Source of the DNA: Robiginitalea sp.
GTDB lineage: Bacteria > Bacteroidota > Bacteroidia > Flavobacteriales > Flavobacteriaceae
Reading direction: 5' to 3'
Length of the DNA: 64,000 nucleotides
Assembly (NCBI GenBank): GCA_024642005.1
Contig: JAHECA010000014.1
Location: 20,512 to 84,511, forward strand
A program made the position numbers and the translations under genes. The notes under the pieces are model-generated. The model saw nothing but the letters and a program-made list of their open reading frames with translations, was not told where the DNA came from and made no database searches. Each line of letters begins with the position of its first letter. Position 1 is the first letter of the stretch. Below, in pieces: positions 9,466 to 20,500 of the stretch.

Positions 9466-11508
9466 ATGAAACGCAAATTACTGTTCTTGCTGATGACGCT
9501 CTTCTTGTTGCCCGCCCTGCGGGCACAAGACGAGAACCCGTTTATCGCATACGATGTGCCGTCACAGAACTTGTTGAAATTCAACCGGTTTTTGATAAAC
9601 CCCACGTTTTCAACCGTGCGGGAGGACAAATCCTACATTAATTTGCTTCATCGAAACCAGTCGGTATCTTTTGACGATAACAACCAGATGTTCTTTCTGA
9701 GCTACAGCGGCCGGATCGGAGACCGCTCCGGGCTCGGCCTTAGCCTGTATACCCAACGGGAGGGAACCCTGAGCAACTACGGGGTGCTTGCCAACTACGC
9801 CTACGGCGTGAAGCTGAGTGATAAAAGCAATTTTACCTTTGGCGCCAACCTGTCGTACTACAACAGCGGGTTTGACGAAAGCCGGGCCAACCCTGTGGAA
9901 ACAGACCCATTCCTGAGCGGGTTTCAGGACAGCTCTTTTCTGACCTTTCAACCCGGGTTCAATATCTCGTATGGGCAGTTTGATTTTGGGATGTTTGCCG
10001 AAAACTTGATCGACTACAACCTGAAAACAAGCGAGGCGATCACCCAATTCAAAGACAAGACCTTTTCGGGTCATTTGCAGTATACCCATCCGTTCGAGGC
10101 TTCTTCGGGCGTGTTTGAGGGCGGTCGGCTTATGCCGCTGGCCCGGGCCCGTAAGGTAGGGTCAGACGACTTTGTGCTGGGGGGGAACCTTATCCTTGAC
10201 CTGCCTAAGATAGGCTGGCTGCAAGGGGGTTACGACAGTTTTTACGGGGCCTCTGCAGGGATCGGTTTTAACCTGAACCGCCGAATTTCCATTGGGTATA
10301 CCATGGAAAAGGGGCTTTCTAGCAATTTCGACAACTTCGGGGTAACCCACGAGATTTCCTTTGCGTATTCCTTTACGCCCAACCTTACCGAAGACCGGGT
10401 AATGCTCGAAGACGACTATGAAGATTCCCTGGTGGAACAATCTTCTGAGCCAACTTTAGAAACAGCCACAGAAAAGGACGCCGAAATTGCCGAGCTCAAA
10501 CGCCGCCTCGCCGAAAACGACGCCATTCTGGCCGAACTCATGTTCCGACAGGATTCCCTGGAGAACAGCAGGCAGCGCGACCTGGAAAACCGATTTGAGA
10601 TGGTTATGCGCATGGTCCGCCAGGAAACCGGCGGTAAGCGCCCCGACCTTGAAGAAAAGGCACAGCAGGTGTACTTCCTGAACAACGAGCAACAGGCTAT
10701 CGCCGCCCAGGAAGAAGTCAAAGAACCGACTGGTATAATTCCAGTGGTACAGGAGCCTGCGCCGGTTGAAAAAACCGCGGCGCCGGCTGTGCAGCGCGAC
10801 GCCGTTGCCCAGGCCAAAACCCCGGCCACCAAGCCCGTCCAGCGCAGGCAATTCCGCGATCTCAAAGACGTGCAAGACGGGTACTATGTCGTGGCCAACG
10901 TCTACAAAGGCCCCGAATACATGAACAAATTCATGGACAAACTGAGCGCCGAAGGATTTCAGTCTGCCTATATCGACAATCCCAACAATGGCTTGAAGTA
11001 CGTGTACCTGCAACGGTTTGACAGCTGGAAAGACGCCGAAAACGCTGTGGTTTCAAAGCTCGATGGAGCCTATTCGGGCGACCTCTGGGTAATGAATGTG
11101 GCCAACCGCTACAGCAATGAGGCCTACGCCGCCAACGCAGATAAAATCAAAGAAAAGGCCGCCCGTTATGAAACGGATGTGCTTCGGAAAAACGTGGTGG
11201 AACGCGACAACGTGTCGGAGCCACAGGCCGAAAACCAGCCCAGCTTCGTGGAAGGGACCGGATCGGGGTACTACCTCATCGTTAACGTATTTGCCAGCGC
11301 CAAAAACGCCGCTCGTTTTATCAAATACCTCAATTCCCTGGGGCTGAGTGCCAGCTATTTCGTTAACCCTCAGAACAATTACCGCTACGTGTATCTGAAG
11401 CGGCATGAAACCTGGAACAGCGCCCTGATTTCTTACTACTCAAAAATAAACAACACGTATGATGAGAAAATGTGGATCATGCGTGTGACGCCAAACCTAA
11501 TAGCCTAG
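9466..11508 (+). CDS. PorP/SprF-family T9SS membrane protein with C-terminal coiled coil and two SPOR-like domains
   Basis: PorP/SprF N-terminal half (signal peptide, NPFIAYDVPSQNLLKFNRFLINPTFS..., GYTMEKGLSS..). Coiled coil EIAELKRRLAENDAILAELMF. Two tandem units GYYVVANVYKGPEYMNKFMDKLSAEGF..YVYLQRFDSWKDAENAV..WVMNV and GYYLIVNVFASAKNAARFIKYLNSLGL..YVYLKRHETWNSALIS..WIMRV. Confidence 0.85.
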   Translation: MKRKLLFLLMTLFLLPALRAQDENPFIAYDVPSQNLLKFNRFLINPTFSTVREDKSYINLLHRNQSVSFDDNNQMFFLSYSGRIGDRSGLGLSLYTQREGTLSNYGVLANYAYGVKLSDKSNFTFGANLSYYNSGFDESRANPVETDPFLSGFQDSSFLTFQPGFNISYGQFDFGMFAENLIDYNLKTSEAITQFKDKTFSGHLQYTHPFEASSGVFEGGRLMPLARARKVGSDDFVLGGNLILDLPKIGWLQGGYDSFYGASAGIGFNLNRRISIGYTMEKGLSSNFDNFGVTHEISFAYSFTPNLTEDRVMLEDDYEDSLVEQSSEPTLETATEKDAEIAELKRRLAENDAILAELMFRQDSLENSRQRDLENRFEMVMRMVRQETGGKRPDLEEKAQQVYFLNNEQQAIAAQEEVKEPTGIIPVVQEPAPVEKTAAPAVQRDAVAQAKTPATKPVQRRQFRDLKDVQDGYYVVANVYKGPEYMNKFMDKLSAEGFQSAYIDNPNNGLKYVYLQRFDSWKDAENAVVSKLDGAYSGDLWVMNVANRYSNEAYAANADKIKEKAARYETDVLRKNVVERDNVSEPQAENQPSFVEGTGSGYYLIVNVFASAKNAARFIKYLNSLGLSASYFVNPQNNYRYVYLKRHETWNSALISYYSKINNTYDEKMWIMRVTPNLIA

Positions 11509-14500
11509 ATGAGACCAACCAAACTGAAAAGGCTGCTGCTGGCCGGAATGCTGCTCTTTGCGGCTTACGGCTTTTCCCAGGAATTCAACTCCTTTGATAT
11601 TCGCTATCAGAATAATCTCAAGGGGGACCTCACTTTTATTGCCAACAATATCCTGAACCGGGACGACGGCACCGGTGACCCCGAAGATCCCTATAACACT
11701 ACAGGTAATTCGTCCCAGTACAACGACTACCTGAACATGCAATACATAGACGTGGATTCGGACCCGTCTACCTTTAACTCCAGTACGGCCACGTTCGGTT
11801 ATGACGACCCTGCGTGCAGCCTGGTTCGCTACGCGGGCCTGTACTGGTCGGCCACCTATCCCAGCCAACAGGCCGGACAACCCCTTGGGACCAACCGCCA
11901 AACCGATTTCAACCGGGTCAAATTCCGGGTGCCGGGCGGGGCCTACGTCGACATCACCGCGGATGAAGTGCTCTACGACGGCTTTACCTCTTCAGACAAT
12001 TCCGTGCGCCAGAATAGCCCGTATGCCTGTTATGCCGATGTTACGGCCCTGGTAACAGCCCTGGCCGATCCGCAGGGGGACTACACCGTGGCAAACATCC
12101 GCGCCGTTACCGGGGCCTTGAATCCGGGAGGCGGGGCTTCCGGCGGATGGACCCTGGTGATCGTCTATGAAAACCCCACCCTTAGCGGGAAACTCATCAC
12201 CACCTTCGACGGTTTCGCCCGGGTTCGGAGCGCGAACCCCACGGTCGACATCAACTACAACGGCTTTAACACGATTCCCGCAGGACCCGTTCGGGCGGAT
12301 ATCGGGGTAGCCGCCCTGGAAGGGGACAACCGGATCACCGGAGACCAACTGCGCATCCGCGCCGCCAGCAATGGTTCATTCACCACCCTGAGCGATGCCG
12401 CCAACCCTTCTGCGAACTTTTTCAACAGCAACATCAGCCAGGACGGCAGCATTGTTACCACACGCACTCCCAACAGCGTGAATACGCTCGGGTACGACAC
12501 CGACATGTTCCTGCTGAACAACCCGTTCAACTCGGTTCTGCCGAACAACGAAACGGCTGCCACCTTCCGGTTTACCTCCACAGGCGACCAATATTACCCG
12601 TTTTTCAACTCCTTTAACGTGGAGATCATCGAGCCCAAAATCGTACTCGAGAAGCGGGTGGAAGATATTGCGGGGAACGACATTACGGGCTTAGGCGTTA
12701 ACCTGGGCCAATTGCTGGACTACGTACTTTCGTTCCAGAATATCGGAAACGACGGCGCAGACAATTACACCATCCGGGATGTATTGCCGATTAACGTAAC
12801 GCTGGACGAAAGCAACCTAACATTGCCCTCCGGGGTAACTTACACTTACGATGCCAGCTCCCGGGAAGTGATCTTTACGATTCCTGATAACCTGGTAGAG
12901 GCCGGCGACCCCTTATACTCCATCCGCATGCGGGTACAGGTGGCCGAAAACTGCTTCGATTTCATCGACGCCTGTACCGACCTGATCCAGAACCTGGCGT
13001 ATTCCACATACCAGGGACAGATCAATACCGCTATGATTACCGACGACCCCAGTGTTTCGGATTTCGACAACTGCGGTTTCATTACACCGGGCGCCACCAA
13101 CTTCCTGTTGGACGACCTGGAGAGCTGCGATTTTTCACGGGAAGTGGAGTTGTGCGGCACCAGCGTGGTCCTGGATGCCGGGGATAATTTCGACTCCTAT
13201 ATCTGGTACCGGGACAACAACGGCGACGGGCTGATCGATGCCGGGGATACGGTAATCAACGACGGGGACCCGGATAACGATCCGAGCACCCAGCGTGTAA
13301 CGCAAACGGGCCAGTATATCGTCGATAAGATCGTGGCTGACCCCTGCAAGGGCTTCCAGGAAATCATCGCCGTGACCCTGCCGGGGGTAACTCAGATAAA
13401 CCCGATCGTAACCCTGATCAACGATACCAGCAACACCGTGGAAGGGGAGGTGGTTACCTGTGCCAATGACGGCAGCCTGCTGCCCAAAATATTCCTCTGT
13501 GGACTCAACGACACGGAGCTCATCCAAATAAACATCCCCGACGCCACCAGCATCGTTTGGGAAAAACTGGACGAGGGCAGCTGTATCGATTCGGGCCCCG
13601 ACTGCGCCAATAAAAACTCGGCCTGTATCTGGAACCAGGTAGGATCCGGGAACGATTTTGTGGCTTCGGATACCGGCGAATACCGGGTGGTCATCAATTA
13701 TCAGAATGGTTGCTTTACCCGCTTTTATTTCAACGTCTTTAAAAACCCGCTGAATCCGCAGTATACTTCGGATGACATCCTGTGTGCCACCCCGGGTAAC
13801 ATCACCGTAACCAACATGCCGGCCGACTACGAGTACCAGTTGCTCGATGCCAATACCGGCGCCGTTATCGTACCTTACAGCGCGGCCAACGGCCCGAGCT
13901 TCGACATTGCCACCAACGGCGCCTATACCGTGGAAATGCGGCAAGCCGGAGTTGTGGACGGCTGTCTGTTCTACCTGGAAAACATCGGCATCCTGGCCCG
14001 TGACTTTACCGTGGACGTTACCACTGTGGAGGCAGATTGCTCCGGCCTCGGTTCCATCAACATCGCGGTGAACAATGCCAACGCCCAATATTATTACGAA
14101 ATCTCCCAGGGGGGCACCGTGGTGGACACCTACGGCCCCAGCAACGACAACCAATACAGCTTCTTTAATGTAAACGGTGGGGTATACGATATCCGGGTAA
14201 CCACCGACGACGGGTGTGTTTATACCGAGCAGGTAACCGTAATTGATAACAACACTCTGGAGCTCACTGCCCGGGTATCCCAACACATCACGTGTAAGGA
14301 GGGTAATATCCTGATGGAATCCAGCGGCGGAAAAACCCCGCACACCTATGCCATCTGGGAATTTATCGACGAAGGCGGGGTAACCCAGATTTCGTATAAT
14401 TCCCCGGCGGAAATCCCGGCTTCGGAATTCCAGACGAGCCAGATTTTTGACATCCTGACGCCCGGACGGTACACCTTTGTGGTGGTAGACCGATTTAACT

Positions 14501-17500
14501 GTTTCGATATTTCCAACTCGGTGGTGATTTACTTTGTTCCTCCGGTGGAATACGATCCCACCACCGTGATTAACGAACAGTGCTTCGGCGATGCCACGGG
14601 GGTAATCCAGTACAATCTGGTAACCGATAACGGCTATCAGATCACCTACTACCTGCTGGATGATAACGGGGTGGAACTCGCCACCAACGGCTCCGGAATC
14701 TTTATCGGCCTGGCGCAGGGCGATTACACCGTACATGTGAACTACCGGAAGGGGAGTGCTTCCTGCGATTACTACGAGGACTACACCATTTCCGGGCCTT
14801 CGGCCGCCCTGGCCGGGGATGCGGTTCTGATACAGCCCTATACGTGCCTGCAGAACGCGACCATCCAGGCCCAAAACGTGTCCGGGGGAACGGCGCCCTA
14901 CCAATACAGCATCAACGGGGTAAGCTTCGGCGCCTCCAATACGTTTACCGGGCTTACTCCGGGAACCTATGCCATTACAATTCGCGACGCCAACGGTTGT
15001 ATTTTCCAAACCGCCCCGGTAACTGTCGACGATATCGATCCGCCGACCGACCTGGACTTTGCCTTCGGCAATGTGAATTGTAACCTGCAAACCGGCGACC
15101 TGTTGGTGACCGCAACTGGCGGTACCCTCCCACTGGTCTTTGATATCATCGCCCCGACGGTGATTAACCCGGACGCTACCAGCGGTAATACGGCCACTTA
15201 CAACAACCTGCCGGCCGGAACCTATACTTTCCGGGTAAGCGATGCCAACGGCTGCGTTTACACCGAAACCTATAATGTTCCCGGCCTGGATCCGATCCAG
15301 GCGAACGCCTCCGTCCTGAATAATGTAACCTGTTTCGGGGATTCCGACGGCAATGCGGAATTCCGCATCGGAAATTTCAGCGGCACGTACAGCTATTCCA
15401 TCGACGGCGGTGCCCTGGTTACCGGCCAAACCGCCGCCGTAATCCCGATTACGGGACTGGCAGCCGGAACCTATTCCATCGCAGTTACCGATGAAGTAAC
15501 CGGCTGTACCGATACGGCCGACGTCACCATTTCCGATCCGCCTTCGGCCCTCGCGCTGGCCTTCAGCGTCGCCCAGCCCACCTGTGTTTCTGACGGCTAT
15601 GTAACTATCAATGCCGGCGGCGGATGGGGTTCGTACCAATACGAACTGGAACAGCCCGACGCCTCTGTCCTGGGGCCCCAAACCGGACCGCAGTTCAACG
15701 GCCTTACCCAAACCGGCACATATATTATTACGGTCCGCGACGGCGGGGGTTGTGTGATTACCGACACCTTTGTAATCAGTGCCCCCTCCCTGCCTGCCGT
15801 AAGCCTGGACCCGGTAACCGACCTGTGTTACGACCCGGCAACCGGGGTAAACCTGACGGCTACCGCCAGCGGCGGCAACGCGCCCTACAGCTACAGCCTG
15901 AACGGCGGGCCGGGCCAGAGCAGCAATGCCTTTAACAACCTGGCGCCCGGCACCTATACCGTGGTCGTAACCGACCTGTATGGCTGTACCGCCACGTCCA
16001 CCGCCGTGGTGATTGCGCCTCAGATGACGGCCGTAGCAGCCGTTACCAAGGAACTCGATTGCTCGGTATCCCCGGATGCCGTTATAGACGTAGTGATAAA
16101 CGGAGGCTATGCGCCTTTTACCTATACCGTAAACGGCGGTGCGTCCACGCCGGTGATCGGGAATAGCTTTTCCCATAGCACCCCTACGGACGGGACCTAT
16201 ACGTTTACAATTACGGATGCCGAAGGATGTATGGCTGTGACCTCCGCGGTTATCGCCCCGATCACGAATCCCGCAGCCACCCATACCGCCACCGATCCTA
16301 CCTGCGACAGTGCGGCCGACGGTACGGTTACCATTACCATCGATCCGAACTTCGGAACTGCCCCCTATCAGGTGGATTTCAATGGCGGCGGCTTCGGCAA
16401 CCCCACCCAATTCAGCAACCTGGCTGCCGGCACCTATGGATATACGGTTCGCGACTCCAAGGGTTGTACCTATACCGGTTCGGTAACGCTTACCGCACCG
16501 GCACCCATTACCGCGGATGCCGTATTGATCCAGGACTACACCTGTCTCCAGGACGGCAGCATCCAGGCCCAGAACGTTACCGGGGGGACCGCTCCCTATA
16601 CCTACAGCATCGACGGGGTTACCTTCCAGGCCTCCGACACCTTTACCGGCCTCCATGACGGCGCCTATTCCGTAACCGTCCAGGACGCTTCGGGCTGTAC
16701 CTTCGTTACGGTTCCCGTGGTGATCGACCCGCTGGATCCGCCCACGGACATCAGCTTTAGCGCCACCCCTCCGAACTGTCCGGCGGAAGTTTCCGACGTT
16801 ACGCTTACCGTAACCGGAGGCGCCGGCGCGATCACCTATGAAATCATTGCTCCTGCCCCTGTTAATAACGGCAACAGCAATGTCTTTACCAGCCTTGCGC
16901 CGGACACTTATACCTTCCGGGTTACCGACGCGGACGGGTGTTTTTACGAGGAGAACTTTACCATACTCCCGGTATCCCCGATTACCGTGGCAGGCAGCCT
17001 GGTAAGTGACGTAAGCTGTGTGGGTGGTGCCGACGGCGCCGTGAATTTTGCCGTTAATGGCTTTACGACTACCTACAGTTATACGGTTAACGGTAGTGCC
17101 GCAATCACCGGCCAGTCCGCTTCGGTCATAAACCTCACCGGCCTTACTGCCGGGGATTATACCGTGGTAGTAACCGATGAGACCACCAACTGTACCGCTA
17201 CGGACACGGTTACCGTGAGCGAACCGGCCAATCCGCTGGCCTTTACCCTGGCGGTTACCCCGATTACCTGCGTGGCCGACGGAACCGTCACCATCAGTGC
17301 AACCGGTGGCTGGGGCGCATATTCCTACGAAGTGGAGCAACCGGACACCACGGTCCTGGGGCCGCAATCCGCCAACGTATTCGCTGGCCTCACGCAGGCA
17401 GGGAGCTATACAGTTACGGTAACCGATGGTAATGGTTGTGCGGTTACGGAAACCTTTGTCCTGAGCGCACCAACCAATCCGGTGGCCAGCATAGACGCCA

Positions 17501-20500
17501 CTTCCGGCCTGTGTTACGACCCGGCTACCGGCGCCACCATTGTGGTGGGCGCTACCGGCGGGCTGGCTCCGTATTATTACAGCATGAACGGCGGGCCCAC
17601 CCAGACTTCCAGTACATTTACCGGGTTGGTCCCCGGCAATTATACTTTTACCGTGCTGGACAGCAACGGTTGCTCTGATACCGTGGCCCAGACCATCGCT
17701 CCCCAGCTCACGACGAACGCCGTCCTGACCAAGGACCTGGATTGTACGGTGTCCCCGGATGCCACCATCGATGTCACCGCAACCGGTGGTTACCCGGCCT
17801 ATACGTATGAGGTGGCCTTTAACGGCGGGGCTTTCGCTCCATACGCCGGAGCTTTCCCGTACACGACTTCCGTTGCCGGCACCTACCAGTTCCGCGTGAT
17901 GGACAGCGAAGGCTGTGTGGCGCTCACCCAGGTAGTTACCGTTAACCCGATCGTCCTGCCGCAAGCTACGGCCACGGGAATCGACCCGACCTGTTTCGGC
18001 GATTCCAACGGCGTGGTGGAAATCGAAGTGGATCCGAATTTCGGCCAGGCCCCTTACCAGGTAGATTTCAACGGCGGCGGTTACGGCAACCAGACGGTCT
18101 TTACCGGCCTACCCGCCGGCACCTACAACTATACGGTTAGGGATGCCAAAGGCTGTACATATGCAGACACCATAACCCTTACCGATCCAGCCCTGTTTGA
18201 CGCCTCCATTACCGTTACCGACGTCAGCTGTGCGGGAACCATCGGCGGAGGGGACATCCCCGGTCGGATCGATATTTCAATTATCAGCGGAGGAACACCC
18301 AACTTTACCTACACGCTGTACGACCAGTCCAATAATATCGTTCCGGTTGCGGGCTCCAACCCTATTGTAAACACCTCCGCCACCAGCGTAAGCTTCGACG
18401 GTCTGGCTTTCGGGGATTACTACGTCCGGATTATCGATGCCAACGGATGCGAATTCTATCAGAATCCGGTCCGGGTTCGGGCCAACCCCTTCCTTGCCCT
18501 GGATTCATCCGCAATCGTGGACTGCCTTACCGGCGGCACGGTTACCGTTTCGGCGGATGGCGGTTCCGGCGACTACAGCTTCAGCATTTTCGGCCCCGGC
18601 ACAGCTCCCGATTCCGAAACTTCCGGTCCGGGTGCCCTGGAAGAGCAGGCGGTATTCAACGGCCTTAACGCCGGGCAAACCTACATTTTCGAAGCGATCG
18701 ACAACTTAACCCTTTGCCGGAGCTATATCGAGGTGTCCATTCCAGCCCTCTCCGGCATCGAAGTAGTGCCTACGCCGGCCGTTACCGACGCCACCTGCTT
18801 CGGCGATACCAACGGTTCCATCGCGTTCCAGTTCCAGAACTTCGACGGTTCGGTTACCGATATCAACTATGAAATCCTCCAGGCCCTTACCAACAACCCG
18901 ATCGGGGTATCCGGTACCGTGAGCGGCCCGGCCGGCGGACCTACCGTCCTGGAAACCGTAACCAATCTGGCGCCTGGGGATTACGTGCTCTATTTTGAAG
19001 AGGCCACCAGCCCATTCTGTTCGAACACCTACGAATTCCGGATCCTGGAGCCCTCACCCATTACCTTTACCCTCCTGGACCAAAATAACGCGAACTGTAA
19101 CGAAGACGCCCAGGTAACCGTACGGGCCACAGGCGGATCCGGCAGCTTTACCTACGCTTTCGTGCAGGACGGGGTGGCTCCGGTACCCGGGGATTTCACC
19201 TCCAACGGATACGCCGAACTGGATCCGGCGGTGAACACCCAGTGGGACGCTTACGCCATGGATTCCAACGGCTGCATGACGCCGCCCCTGGATATTACCA
19301 TTTCAGCCGATCCCGAGCCGGTTATTTCGGCCGTGGTTCCCGACCAGTGCACTGCAACCGAGGGCAACTTCAGCCTGGAAGTGTCCCTGGACACGGCCGG
19401 GGTAGGCTCCTATATGCTGAGTCTGGACGGAGGCGCATACCAGGCGTCCACCCTCACCAATGTGGGCGACACCCAGCTCCTTACCGGCCTGAGCTCTGGT
19501 TCGCATACGGTCTCTATCCTGGACGCCAACGGGTGCAGCCACGCTGTGGTGGTGGTCATCAATCCGCCGATGGGACTCCTGGCGGCAGTTACCGCCCAGC
19601 CCACCTGCGCCCTCAATGACGGATCGGTGGAACTCACCGCCGCCGGAGGCGACGGGACCTTTACCTACGAACTTTTCCTGGGCGCCGTTTCCGTGGCTGG
19701 ACCCCAGGCTTCCAACAGCTTCGGTGGCCTGGCCCCTGGAGTCTATACGGCCGTCGCTTACGACGGCGCGGGTTGCGACGCTTCCACCACCTTTGAACTG
19801 ATCAACCCCACTCCGGTAGCCTTCACGGTATCCGCGGAAGATGTGAGTTGTTCCGGTGGTTCGGACGGCAGTATTGTAGTAATCCTGGATCCGGGGCAGG
19901 ACAACCCGCCCTATTCGTATGAACTCTACGACGGTTCCATGGCCCTGTACGCCGGTCCCCAGGCTTCCAACGTCTTCACCAACCTCCCTGCAGACACCTA
20001 CACCGTAAGGGTTGTATCGGGCCGGGATTGCGAGGCTACAGTTGTACAGCCCATCACTGAGCCCACGCTGGTTTCCGCTGCGGCCGCAGCGACGGATTTT
20101 GCCTGCGCCCCGGATAATTCCGTATCCCAGGCAGTTATCACCGTCACCGCAGGCGGCGGAACGGCCCCTTACCTGTACAGCATCGACGGGGCGAATTTCA
20201 CCGCATCGAACACCTTTGACATTACCGATACCGGCGCCGTACAGAATTTCACGCTTACCGTACGCGATGCCAATGGATGCGAAGCTACGGATGCCGTGAG
20301 CATCAACCCGCTGCCGACCATCGCCGATGCAGCGGTAAGCCAGATCACAGCCATTACCTGTGCCAACGACGAGGTGGCCCGGGTTACCGTTACCGGAGGC
20401 TCAGGCGATTTCGACTTTGACCTGCTGCCCCTGGGCACTGCGCCTACCCAGTCGCCTGGCCCTGGCGTATACACGGCCGATTTCAACCTGACCGCCCCCG

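Noticed and set aside
13135-17964. 1609-aa minus-strand ORF inside the giant adhesin
   Set aside because: Exactly codon-phase antisense to a convincing SprB-repeat protein. Its translation has no recognisable domains, and it is explained by absence of TTA/CTA/TCA codons on the sense strand.
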